Source: Miscanthus floridulus | Taxonomy: Eukaryota; Streptophyta; Magnoliopsida; Poales; Poaceae | DNA: 64,000 bases | Assembly: GCF_019320115.1 (NCBI RefSeq) | Contig: NC_089591.1 | Span: 23,724,502-23,788,501, forward strand | Reading direction: 5' to 3' | Made by a program: the position numbers and the translations under genes | Shown here: in pieces, positions 32,874 through 42,245 of the stretch | Position numbering within the stretch: position 1 is the first letter of the stretch | How the letters are laid out: each line of letters opens with the position of its first letter | Notes under the pieces: model-generated | Seen by the model: the letters and a program-made list of their open reading frames with translations, nothing else | What the model was told of the DNA's origin: nothing | Database searches by the model: none

Positions 32874-33042
32874 CATAGAAAAATAAGAAAAAGAGTCTAA
32901 AATACGATTCTATGCATCACAACGAACACACAGATACGAGAGGCACGCTAATCGGAGCTACGGTTAAAAAGGTACATCTACCGATAGATTTGCTTTATGC
33001 GCGGAAAAGAAAACTATATGCTTCATTTATTTATAGAAGCTT

Positions 33043-33071
33043 ATATAAATTAAATTAAATTAAATTAAATT
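33043..33071. repeat. (TAAAT)n microsatellite
   Basis: About five units of TAAAT/AAATT within the long LTR; an unremarkable slippage product. Confidence 0.8.
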
Positions 33072-33670
33072 TGAATTATAAAACTAAAGTAAAACAAAAT
33101 CATATTTTATCTATAAAATCCAGTTGCATAATTATTATTCAAGATATGATTTATACCATGAAATTCTAGATTGAAGGACATGATAAACATCATTACTAAC
33201 ATGTAGATCTCATTGTAATGAATCTAGCACAACTTGAATGGATCAAAACGAAGCTAAAACACATAAGATGTAAAATAAACAAGATTTCCTTTAGTAAAAT
33301 AATAGATTAAATCTAATCATGAATTTTAAAAGTTAAAAATATATCTAACAGTAGTATAAACATGTAGATTATGAAATTATGAACCTAACAGAAGTTGGAC
33401 GGGTTAAATCAGAGTTAAAACGAAGAAGTTATGGCTAAAACAAAATTAGTGGTAAATCTGTAAATAAGTGAAAACGTATTTTGGATCTAAACCGACGAAA
33501 CTACGCTTTCCAAAGAAGAAAACGTAATATGTGATTACACTTTGGAGTGCGGGTTCTATTTTAGAAAAGTGGAGGGGCTCTTTAGCAAGATGGCCACACG
33601 AAGGGATATCAGTTGATGGAGGCCGTAGGATCCAGATTGGTCGGCTGATATTAGAACCGAGAGGGGAATT

Positions 33671-33690
33671 GGGGGGGGGGGGGGGGGGGG
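33671..33690 (+). repeat. Run of 20 G residues
   Basis: Twenty consecutive G, followed by AGGG. Such a run can fold as a G-quadruplex and is slippage-prone, both in vivo and in sequencing. It lies in the GC-rich part of the long LTR. Confidence 0.9.
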
Positions 33691-35011
33691 AGGGCCGGAA
33701 CAGTGACCGCTGGCGGTGATTTGACCGGCGTTGATCGATTACTCGTCGGAGCTATTGGACAAAGCGCCTAGGGGCCCTAATTCGACTCGGATTTGGCATA
33801 GGGAGATGGATAGGAACATGGCGAACTCGATTATGTGACTTGCAGCGGCTATTGCAGAGCAGAGAAGGAGGGTGACTGGGCTATGGCAGCGGCGAAGCAA
33901 CGGCTACGCCGCGCAGGGCAGCACAGAGGAAAAAAGAAGAAGAAAAGGGGTTGTACGGGTTAAAGAGCTCTGCTAGAAGCTCTAGGACGTGCTTACCACA
34001 ACGGAGGGATGGCGGGATGACCCGACGGTGATGGCTTCTTCTTGGTGGAACTTGGATGGCGGCACTAGGATTCCTGGCGGTGCGGCTGGTGGTCCTCGGC
34101 CTCGGTGGGGGATAGCACGGGCATGGAGGCTCTCTATTTAAGGAACGGAGCAGCCGTGGGGCACAAGACCAAGGGGCGGAGTAGTAGAGCCGGACATGGA
34201 CTCCGGCTCAGTGTCCCAGTAGAACATGAGCTGAGGTTGATGATGGTGCTGACTGGCGAGGCCCAGCTGACAGTGACTCAGGCGCGAGAGAAAAGAGGAC
34301 GCGGTCCGACACGGGCCTCTAGCTGGGCCGCTTGCGTTGCTGAGGCGAAATTGCACCAGGCGAAGAAGCAAGGAGAGCGGCAGCCCAAGAGTGAGAGAGA
34401 AGCGTGGCAGCGTGGAGAGGAAAAATGGGCCGGCGAAGTTGGGCCACGGGAGTGCAGGCCCATGCGGAGAAGTGGGAAGCGGAAACAGGAGCGGTTGGCT
34501 GGGCCTATGCGCGGCTAGGCTGCAGGAACAGAGGAACGCCCGTGCTGGCTTGGAGCATGGGCTGAAAAAGAGAGGGGGAGGATGAGTTTTCCTTTTCTAT
34601 TTCTTTTTCCTATTTTATTTTCAAAACCAAATTCAAATATGAACCAAATGCAACTTCAAATAAAGTTTTGACTATTCTTTTCAATTCTAATAAAAGTGAG
34701 CAAATTTTAGTAAGTTTTTAAAAATAATTTTTACAACTTTTTAAATTCTTTTATTTTCAATTTTTCTTTTCTTTTACTTCAAAGCCATTTTCATTTACAA
34801 AAGCAATTTTAACTATTTTAAATTTTCAATCAAAACCACTCAACCAAATAAATCTAATGCAAGGGCATGCATGCTCAAATAAGTAGATAAACCTTATGAT
34901 GAATTTTAATTTAATGAAAAAAATTGTTTTTCTATGTGTTCATGTGCATAAAAATTTCAAAATAAATCTTTTTAACTTTATTTCCAAAATTTCAAATTTT
35001 AGGGTGTTACA

Positions 35012-35315
35012 ACAGTTATATGGCGTATGCCTACTTGAATACGTGCATGAAGGAAAGACAATCATTGGTTGAGACTAAAAACTTCGGTGACGTCGTCCAG
35101 GAGGAGAATTGTTGGTGTGATGCATGGATGTGGTGCATCAATGCTGCATGCACAGGACTAAATCAATGGTGTGTGCATGGAAAGAAAGCAAGACAAGTAC
35201 GGAAGATGCATGTGCATGCCGTGGTTAGATATGCATCATTGTTGAAGTAAGTCAAGTTTAATCAACTCCTATAAAACTTTGAAATTAACTATGCATTCTG
35301 GCTCTTAATTATTTC
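35012..35315. other. Unassigned short spacer
   Basis: About 300 bp between the long LTR and the left inverted arm. The 76-residue frame at 35020-35250 is rich in C, W and K but matches nothing I recognise and has no supporting context. Confidence 0.35.
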
Positions 35316-35695
35316 ACTAGGTAGCGTGTCCGTGCATTGCTACGGAACAACTAAATCTTTTATACTAAAAACACTACGGATCGCACGATAAGATAACAAT
35401 ACTGTTAAATTAAATACCGACGTTAAAGTGACATTTAATTCAAAAAGCAAACGACGTGTTCGGCTGCTCAGGTTCCAGCTTGTTTCAGCTTATTCTCCCT
35501 CACAGAATACTATTGAATTATCAGAAATAATCCAAAATCCACTGTTCAACAGATTAGGCGAACGAGGCCAAAGTTCGTGAAATTAATACAGTCGCGGAGA
35601 GCGCGGCGTCGCAGACTCATAAACTCTACTGTATAGACTTTTTCGTGATATGGCTAAGATAATATTTTATATCGGCAGAAAGAATTCTCCGATAT
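35316..35695 (-). repeat. Left arm of the outer inverted repeat
   Basis: Matches the reverse complement of the right arm from ACTAGGTAGCG to about AATTCTCC, with one interruption at about 35453-35569 by a MITE. Shared landmarks include GGATCGCACGATAAGATAAC and GGCTAAGATAATATTTT. Confidence 0.8.
35453..35569. mobile_element. MITE, GTTCGGCTG family, inside the left arm
   Basis: Present in the left arm and absent from the right arm, so it inserted after the arms formed. It contains GTTCGGCTG, CAGCTTGTTTCAGCTTATT and CGAACGAGGCC, linking it to the copies at 29716 and 45188. The comparison of arms gives direct evidence of insertion. Confidence 0.65.
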
Positions 35696-35824
35696 CCTAT
35701 TTCTTTTATGCAGCAATAAATCCATGAATAAGTTCCGATGCATCTCCATATAATCATGTACACATAGGTTCGAGTATATATGTAAATATTGGTGCCTGTC
35801 ACATGGATAATACTACATGTCTTA

Positions 35825-35833
35825 AAAAATCTC
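35825..35833 (+). repeat. MULE target-site duplication, left copy
   Basis: AAAAATCTC, identical to 40864-40872; the 9-bp length is that of Mutator superfamily transposases. Confidence 0.93.
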
Positions 35834-36100
35834 GAGTAAACTGCACCGTGGGTACCTAAACTATTAGGTGTGTAACGCATAGGTACTCAAACAAAAAAAC
35901 GTAACTCGTAGGTACTGGATCTAAAAGTTTGGCTATCCAACGGTACTCGCGCGGAAAGGACCCAAATAAGGCAGGCTGTTTTGCGAAAAACCCCCCGCTG
36001 AATCATCTCCTTCTCCTCATTCTTAGTCCCGTGGCCTTGAAGCTCTGTCTCCCTCTCTCGCCGCCCGTCTACCATCACGCCGCCCGTCTGCCTCCCACTC
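35834..36100 (+). repeat. MULE terminal inverted repeat, left (267 bp)
   Basis: Runs from GAGTAAACTGCACC to TCTGCCTCCCACTC and matches the inverse of 40596-40863 with few differences. Contains GGGTACCTAAACTATTAG near the tip. The inner part is GC-rich and pyrimidine-rich, like a promoter and 5' leader, and probably drives the transposase. Confidence 0.9.
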
Positions 36101-38891
36101 TCGCCGCCCGTCCGCCGCATTGAGAGGGTGAGGTCCGCTGGGGGGTTTGCCCCACTGCATCCGGTGTAGGTGAGGCGCGGTGCGCGGCGGCGCGGCACCA
36201 TGGCCTGGCGTCCGTCGATTGGAAGGAGCACCAGCACCAGATTACGGTCAGTGCCACGAAGGCTACTCTCCTGTCCATGTAGTTCATTCTGGATCATTAG
36301 TGGTGTCATAATGCTTCAATTTGATGTAGAGATAGGTTTCTTGTCGCAATGCTCTGAAATTTAGGGTTTTGTTCACTGTTTAGGGCCTGATGAGGAGTTC
36401 TCTGTAGAAGTTCATCATGGGGGATTTTTCTGTGGGTCTGTTAAGGATCAGGTTTATCTGGGTGGCAAGGTGGATTGGTTTGACAATTGCAAAGTGCAGC
36501 ACTGGCGTTTTAGTTCAATTCAAGAAATCAGTGTGATGCTAGGTTATGGAATTGAGAAGCTCACTGTTCTCTAGTTGTTGCCTGAGATGGTTGTGCCTAG
36601 TGGTTTGAGATTTATAGATTTAGATGCAGAAACACTCATCATGAAGCAAGTTGCATACCATGTTAACAATTTTGTGCTCTACTTTGATATCTACAAGTCA
36701 TTCAAGACATCTGACTGGGATGACAATGTGGTCAATCTAGGGAAGCCAGCAGCTGAAAGGCATGATGATGATGATGAGGATTTTGTGGCTAGTGACAATG
36801 ATGGTAGTGTGGATGGGGATTTTGTGGATAGTGATTATGAAGTTGATCATGAGGATGATGATTTTTTCTGGGACAATGTTGATGATGGGGTGGTTGATGA
36901 GGGGGCAGGTATGGGCATTGTAGTTAGCAAAGGGTACAAGAGAAATGCCCCTAGTTGGCAAAGAGAACATGGCAGAAAGGCAATGGGATGAGATATCAAC
37001 TGATGAGGATGAGTTGGAGTTACCTGATTCTAATGGAGAGGGTAAGGTTGGGGCTAACATGTCATCCTTCAGGCCAGAGGATATTGAGAACCCAATTTTC
37101 AAGTTAGGAATGAAGTTTGATTCAATAGAACTGCTTAGAAAGGCAATTTCAGAATACAGTATCAAAGAGAGGGTGGAGATAAAGATGCCATGGAATGACA
37201 AGAAAAGAATCAAAGCTCATTGTGATGTAAATTGTCCATGGTACTTGTATGCTTCTTGGGACACAAGGATGAGTTGTATCATGATCAAATCTTTTGTTGG
37301 GAATCACACATGCCAGAAGAAGTGGGAACTGAAGAGGTGCACTGCAAAGTGGCTTGCTAACAAGTACTTGGATAGGTTTAGGGCTGATGAGAAGATGAGC
37401 CTGACCAATTTTGGGAAGACTGTTCAGCTAGAGCTAAACCTGACCATTTCTAGGATGAAGCTGTGTAGGGCAAGAAGGAAGGCATGGGAGATCATTTATG
37501 GGGATGAAGTGAAGCAATTCAATGAGCTGAGGAATTATGGGCATGAACTTAGGAGGACAAATCTTGGCAGTACCTTCTTTCTAACATGCCTTGATGGTTT
37601 CTTCAGTACACTTTACATGTCTATGGATGCATGCAAAAGAGGTTTCCTCATTGGTTGTAGGCCTGTTATCTGTCTAGATGGCTGCCACATCAAGACAAAG
37701 TTTGGAGGGCAGCTGCTAAGTGCAATAGGTATAGACCCAAATGATTGCATTTTTCCTTTGGCCATAGCAGTGGTGGAGGTTGAGTGCCTAGCATCATGGA
37801 AGTGGTTCTTAGAGACACTGAAAGAGGACCTTGGCATAGAAAACACAACTCCTTGGACCATCATGACAGATAAACAAAAAGGTCTTATCCCTGCTGTTCA
37901 GCAAGTGTTTCCTGAGTCAGAACACAGGTTCTGTGTTAGACATCTGTACCACAACTTCTCAGGCCAATTTAGAGGAGAGAACTTCAAGAATTAGCTTTGG
38001 AGGTGTGCAAGAGCTAGTACAGTGGTGAGGTGGAACCAGGAGATGGACAAAATGAGAGTTCTCAGCAAGGATGCCCATGCATGGTTAGAAAAGATGCCAC
38101 CAAACACATGGGTTAGGGCTTTCTTTAGTGAGTACGCAAAGTGTGATATCCTCTTGAACAACACTTGTGAAGTTTTCAACAATTACATAGTGGAAGCTAG
38201 AGAATTGCCTATTTTGAGCATGCTACAAAAGATCAAGGTCCAGCTTATGACCAGACACTACACCAAGCAGAAAGAGGTTACTGAGAAGTGGGGACACATG
38301 GTCATATGCCCAAAAATTAGCAAGAAGCTAGCTAGGCATGCAGAGATGTCCAACACATGCTACCCATTACCTAGTGGGAGTGGAATTTTTGAGGTTCATG
38401 ACAGAGAATGGAAGTATGTTGTGGACATTGCAGCTAAGAAATGTGAATGTAGAAGATGGGACTTGACAGGCATACCATGTAGTCATGCAATTGCTTGCCT
38501 TAAGCATGAAAGAATTCCAGAAGACTCAGTGCTCCCACACTGTTACTCCATTGAAGCTTTCCAGAATGCATACAACTTCCAAATTTTTCCATGCTCTGAC
38601 AAGACTAATTGGCAAAATGTTGGAGGCATAGAAGTGAAGCCACCTAAATATGAGAAGAAACCAGGTAGGCCAGCAAAGGCAAGGAAGAAAGCACCACATG
38701 AACAACAAGGCAGAAATGGACCAAGGCTATCTAAACATGGAGTAACAATGCACTGCAGTCACTGTGGAAAACCTGACCATAATGTAGCAAGATGTGCAGC
38801 AAAGGAAGCAGGAGAACCAGCTGTCCAGAAAAGGAAAAGGTCAGCTGTTCAACAAGCACATGAGGAAGCAAGGCATCAAGAAGAATATCAG

Positions 38892-38960
38892 GTATGTGCA
38901 ACCAGACTGTCCCCTTTATTTGGTACAAAATACCTATTTTCACTAGAATCTGTGTTTCAG
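38892..38960 (+). other. Probable intron in the transposase gene
   Basis: GTATGT at 38892 and TGTGTTTCAG ending at 38960; 69 bp, AT-rich and a multiple of three, so the frame passes through it. The flanking protein is glutamine- and glutamate-rich on both sides. Inferred from splice-site form only. Confidence 0.5.
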
Positions 38961-39041
38961 GAGGTCTATACTGCAAAAGCTGAAACAGAAGCAACCATGT
39001 CCCAAGTAGACAACCCTATGCTGTCTCAACTACTGGATGAG

Positions 39042-39122
39042 GTACCACAACTCCCTCATTATCATCATTTTTGTTTTTGGCCCACACAATTTAGCTTACA
39101 AACTTGTTTGGACCCTTTCCAG
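39042..39122 (+). other. Probable intron in the transposase gene, near the 3' end
   Basis: GTACCA donor at 39042 and CCCTTTCCAG acceptor ending at 39122; 81 bp, T-rich, also a multiple of three. The translated interior (YHHFCFWPTQF) looks unlike the Q/S-rich protein around it, which supports removal. Confidence 0.5.
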
Positions 39123-39522
39123 GCCTCACAGACTATGAGACAGCATCTAGTCAGTCAACCTGTACCAGATTCAGCCTACATCGTTTCCAATGTTCCACCA
39201 GCAAGGCAAATTTAGATGACAACGACTACCAAAGCTGGCAAGACATCAAGGACCAAGAAAGCAGTGAACCAAAAAAAGAAGACAGTGAATGCCAAGAAAG
39301 GTCCAGCTGGACAGTAGGAAGGATTATGGAGTGTGTTGATGCCCTTTTGTACATCACAGATAGTTGGCTTTTGTCGAGCAAATACAGCTGCCTTTTGTTC
39401 AGCAGCTGAAGTTTGCCTTCTTTTGTGCAGTGATCATATAGGTATAGGTCATATGCAGCTAGTATGGTGTAGTGCACTGGTGGGTAGGATGTGTACTGCA
39501 AGCACCAAAACTGAGATGTAAT

Positions 39523-39663
39523 GGATGCTATTTTAGTGACTATATATGTCACTAGGTCAACCTCTAATGTAGGATGCTATTTTAGTGACTATATGTCACT
39601 GGATCAATCTCGAATGTATGGATGCTATTTTAGTGACTATATGTCACTGGATCAATCTCTAAA
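39523..39663 (+). repeat. Tandem repeat, 48-49 bp, three copies, between the two MULE genes
   Basis: GGATGCTATTTTAGTGACTA starts at 39523, 39572 and 39620, each followed by TATGTCACT and a GATCAA- or GTCAA-CCTCT-like phrase. It is immediately followed (about 39676-39745) by three copies of GTGAATTACTC with TTTAGGTGCCT spacers. It sits in the convergent 3' region and could contribute to both transcript ends. Confidence 0.8.
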
Positions 39664-39967
39664 TGTTGCCAAATGTGAATTACTCTTGTTTTTAGGTGCC
39701 TGTGAATTACTCATATTTAGGTGCCTGTGAATTACTCTTGTTTTTAACTTGCCTTGCCAAATGTTGCTGTCAAAATTTCCTGTGAAAAAAGCTATTTGAG
39801 TTCACTTTGTTCAGCTCACATCTGTCAATTGTATTCACTGAATAAACACCAATGCATCACAATTCAATGAGCCAAAATGATTTGAATGGACAAAACACAT
39901 TCCATTTCATTGCCAAACTGATTTGAATCAGGTTCATTGCACCAAATTTGCATTACAATTCCTACTC

Positions 39968-40536
39968 CTACTTGAGCATCATGCCGATGACACCAACAAC
40001 AACAAACACTGAAGCAACCACACAGCACACAACTCCAATTTGACCTAGGTCTACAAGTTTCTTCAGCTTTGCATCCAAACCAGCAATCCCACTCTTCAGT
40101 GCCTCCACATCATGTTCTTCTCCCTACAATCCTGCAAGTTCATCATGATTCACAACAACTTGTTGTTCATGGCCTCCCTCTCTGGTGCCTCCAATCAGTC
40201 CCCTTGCAACGAGCAAACGTTCATACTTGTCTTGAAACAAGAACCACGGGCACGTTCCTGGCACCTGCATCACAAGGCAAATTGTTCACCACATCACAAG
40301 GCAAGAACACCAATCCTACAGCAAAAAATGGCACTATGCACTTACATCTCTTTCATGAAAGCGGCATTTGAAGAAAACGGCCCCAGGGACCTTAGATCCG
40401 GGACCACAGACGAGCTCCAAGACCTCCGCACCGCATGTGGGGCAGGGCACAAGCGGCAGCCTAGTCTTCCCCCCGGGTCCGCCAGGCGCTGGTAACCAGA
40501 GCTCCCAGCGCCGCTATGGCCGGACGACGCTCGCAT
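39968..40536 (-). pseudogene. GRF-type zinc finger protein with C-terminal membrane anchor; second MULE gene, two exons
   Basis: Exon 1 (40536-40346) opens MRASSGHSGAGSSG. After a 1- or 2-bp shift around the G6 run it reads RLPLVPCPTCGAEVLELVCG and GAVFFKCRFHERD. The donor is GTAAGT at 40345, the 81-bp intron ends TGATGCAG at 40265, and both exon ends are phase 0. Exon 2 (40264-39968) continues VPGTCPWFLFQDKYERLLVA. The pattern CPxCG ... FFKC ... H ... C-P-W-F is that of the GRF zinc finger, a nucleic-acid-binding fold found in TOP3A, APE2 and NEIL3. A charged, coil-like stretch (EEHDVEALKSGIAGLDAKLK) precedes a hydrophobic tail (VVCCVVASVFVVVGVIGMML) before the final stop. A TAG at 40126-40124 and the exon-1 shift disable it. 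Its role in transposition, if any, is unknown. Confidence 0.7.
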
Positions 40537-40595
40537 GACGACTTGGGGGAGGGTGCGGCGGCGAGCTTAGGGAGATGGATCCGGCGAGCTTGCGT

Positions 40596-40863
40596 GAGTG
40601 GGAGGCAGACGGGCGGCGTGATGGCAGATGGGCGGTGAGAGAGGGAGACAGAGCTTCAAGGCCACGGGACTAAGAATGAGGAGAAGGAGATGATTCAGCG
40701 GGGGGTTTTTTCGCAAAACAGCCTGCCTTATTTGGGTCCTTTCCGCGCGAGTACCGTTGGATAGCCAAACTTTTAGATCCAGTACCTACGAGTTATGTTT
40801 TTTTGTTTGAGTATCTATGCGTTACACACCTAATAGTTTAGGTACCCACGGTGCAATTTACTC
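40596..40863 (-). repeat. MULE terminal inverted repeat, right (268 bp)
   Basis: Inverse of the left TIR, from GAGTGGGAGGCAGACGGG to TTTACTC. The GRF gene starts 60 bp inside it, so the TIR is the likely promoter for that gene as the left TIR is for the transposase. Confidence 0.9.
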
Positions 40864-40872
40864 AAAAATCTC
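40864..40872 (+). repeat. MULE target-site duplication, right copy
   Basis: AAAAATCTC, identical to the left copy at 35825-35833. Confidence 0.93.
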
Positions 40873-41999
40873 TCATAAAATTTTAAAACAAAGTATGTTA
40901 TACTCAGCGTATAAATATGTGTGGCTTTAGGACTATTTCACACAGACATATATTGTAGAATAAGGTATCCACTTAAGTGTCTATTCCAAGATGTTGAATT
41001 AGGTGATGTAATTCTTAATTTTGACACATTTTTCAGGTCAATGCAACTAATGGTGACTTTTCTTAGTGGTGCATAATTTTCTGGTGCACCTCTTGACTAT
41101 CTGAGTAAGGACAAGTTAGCACTGCAAAGGCTCAAAAAAGCTGCTGAGAAGGCTAAGGTTGAGTTTTCCTCCACTATGCATACTAAAACCTATGTCCCCG
41201 TTTATCATTGTTGATGCTTTTGATGCAAAGCAATTCAACATTATCATGATCAGATATAAGTTTGAGTCTCTTGTGAGCAATCTTATAGAGTGACTCTCAT
41301 TCTTTATGTGATCTGCCTCAAGGATATTGGCAGGACGATGGACCCATGTTGGAATATGGCACCAAAAAGTGTCCATGTTTTGTCCACGATTTATTTCTTA
41401 TGAATACATGCGGATACTATGATAACACTAACTACACCAAATGAATGATTAGAGAGAATTTGCATTGCCTCTAGAAGGATTTATTTATTAAGTTCTTTGG
41501 ACTCTACACATAGTTTTAAAATATTTGTTTGCATGTCTTACCTCGTATCCTAATTTAAAATTTTGTAGTTTAATTAGAATATTTAGGTGATTGTATATAT
41601 ATAATATTCAATACAAGAATAATCTATGCATGATCTTCTTGAAAGATTTCTGCAGTGTAAAGACATCTTCGTTTTTCATGCATGCCTGTAATGCTACAGT
41701 AAAAAAGGACAATATATCAATTAAAAAACAAAAACAAAACTCATGCTCAAAGTCAAAGAGATAAATTATGGATGCTTGAATTTTATCATCCATTATCTAC
41801 CGCCATGCCAATAAAATAGACTGAATAAACAATTAAACATAGATAGAAAACTAAATTAATGAAAGGATCATTGCAAGACATTAATCATCTCATAGCTTCG
41901 GACAATATCGCAATGCTACTAAAAACTATAACCGTGCCCTCACCTCAAACATTGTCCAGATAAATGGATTACAATGAAAAAAAATGAATATAGGAGATT
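40873..41999. other. Interior of the outer element, right of the MULE
   Basis: AT-rich DNA with no recognisable protein. It is the larger part of the unique interior of the outer inverted-repeat element. The short frames at 41116-41376 and 41608-41793 (minus) have no domain. Confidence 0.4.
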
Positions 42000-42245
42000 T
42001 CTTCCTGCTAATAGAAAATATTATCTTAGCCGCTTAACGGAAAGGTCTATAAAGTAGAGTTTGTGAGCCTATGACGCCGCGCACTCCATGACTGTGTTAA
42101 ATTCATAGACTTTGCTTTTTGGATTAAATGTCACTTTAATGTTGGTATTTAATTTTTACAGTATTGTTATCTTATCGTGCGATCCGTGTGTTTTTAGTAT
42201 AAATTGTTAGTTATCCCATAGCAACGCACGGACACGCTACCTAGT
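42000..42245 (+). repeat. Right arm of the outer inverted repeat, Helitron-like terminus
   Basis: Inverse of the left arm without the MITE. Ends AGCAACGCACGGACACGC, then TACCTAG and T. The AACGCACGG phrase and CTAG end match the usual 3' terminus of grass Helitrons. Confidence 0.75.

Larger units (their letters stand above)
30266..35011 (-). repeat. Long Gypsy-type LTR (minus) interrupted by a solo LTR
   Basis: On minus the sequence starts TGTAACACCCTAAAATTTGA at 35011, the usual first bases of Tekay/Del-type Gypsy LTRs, followed by about 400 bp of AT-rich U3. The left end is tentative at 30266 (TGCAGCATC), with flanks ACAGG (30261-30265) and ACAGT (35012-35016) as a one-mismatch TSD. Without the nested LTR and one TSD copy the length would be about 3.6 kb. 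It seems to be a solo LTR, because no gag or pol adjoins it. A GC-rich segment (33540-34590) has long chance frames, e.g. 34105-34518. Confidence 0.5.
36384..39215 (+). pseudogene. MULE transposase (MuDR/mudrA type), disabled by two TAG stops and a frameshift
   Basis: Domains in order. An N-terminal plant-MULE domain opens PDEEFSVEVHHGGFFCGSV (36386) and continues as LLPEMVVPSGLRFIDLDAE. A strongly acidic linker (36755-36910) follows. A MuDR DNA-binding zinc finger has AHCDVNCPWYLYASW and then NHTC (C-x4-C ... H-x-C, about 37213-37310). The DDE/MULE domain (about 37650-37970) shows LDGCHIKTKFGGQL and TIMTDKQKGL with HRFCVRHLYHNF. A SWIM finger is CECRRWDLTGIPCSHAIACL (about 38440). A CCHC knuckle is CSHCGKPDHNVARC (about 38753). 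Breaks: TAG at 36572-36574, a frameshift in 36930-36990, and TAG at 37992-37994 with the same frame open on both sides. The acceptor at 36382-36383 implies an upstream exon, possibly with the ATG at 36200. Introns at 38892-38960 and 39042-39122 are likely. Confidence 0.85.
35834..40863 (+). mobile_element. Complete Mutator-like element (MULE) with two convergent genes, 5030 bp
   Basis: Termini are GAGTAAACTGCACCG (left) and its inverse CGGTGCAATTTACTC (right). TIRs are about 267 bp. The direct repeats AAAAATCTC at 35825-35833 and 40864-40872 are identical 9-mers, the Mutator signature, and fix both ends exactly. Inside are a MuDR-type transposase on plus (about 36384-39215) and a GRF zinc-finger gene on minus (40536-39968) converging on it. 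Gene starts lie just inside the TIRs. The TIRs and TSD are well preserved while both genes carry stops, so this copy was probably once autonomous and is now dead. Confidence 0.92.
35316..42245. mobile_element. Outer inverted-repeat element with Helitron-like ends, host of the MULE
   Basis: The left arm (about 35316-35695) and the right arm (about 42000-42245) are inverted copies of one another over about 240 bp once a MITE in the left arm is removed. Both outer ends read ACTAGGTAGCGTGTCCGTGC going inward. On the right strand this is GCACGGACACGCTACCTAG followed by T, the form of a grass Helitron 3' end. No TSD is present (left flank AATTATTTC, right flank ATAAGTATA), which also fits Helitrons. 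It could be one TIR element of about 1.8 kb before the MULE insertion, or two Helitrons joined in inverted orientation. Confidence 0.5.

Noticed and set aside
34105..34518. 137-codon plus frame in GC-rich DNA.
   Set aside because: Inside the long minus-strand LTR, with overlapping frames on both strands and no domain.
35020..35250. 76-codon plus frame with many Cys and Trp.
   Set aside because: No family recognised, no neighbouring exons or promoter evidence; likely chance in a short spacer between elements.
36737..37213. 158-codon minus-strand frame.
   Set aside because: Antisense shadow of the acidic linker and zinc finger of the MULE transposase.
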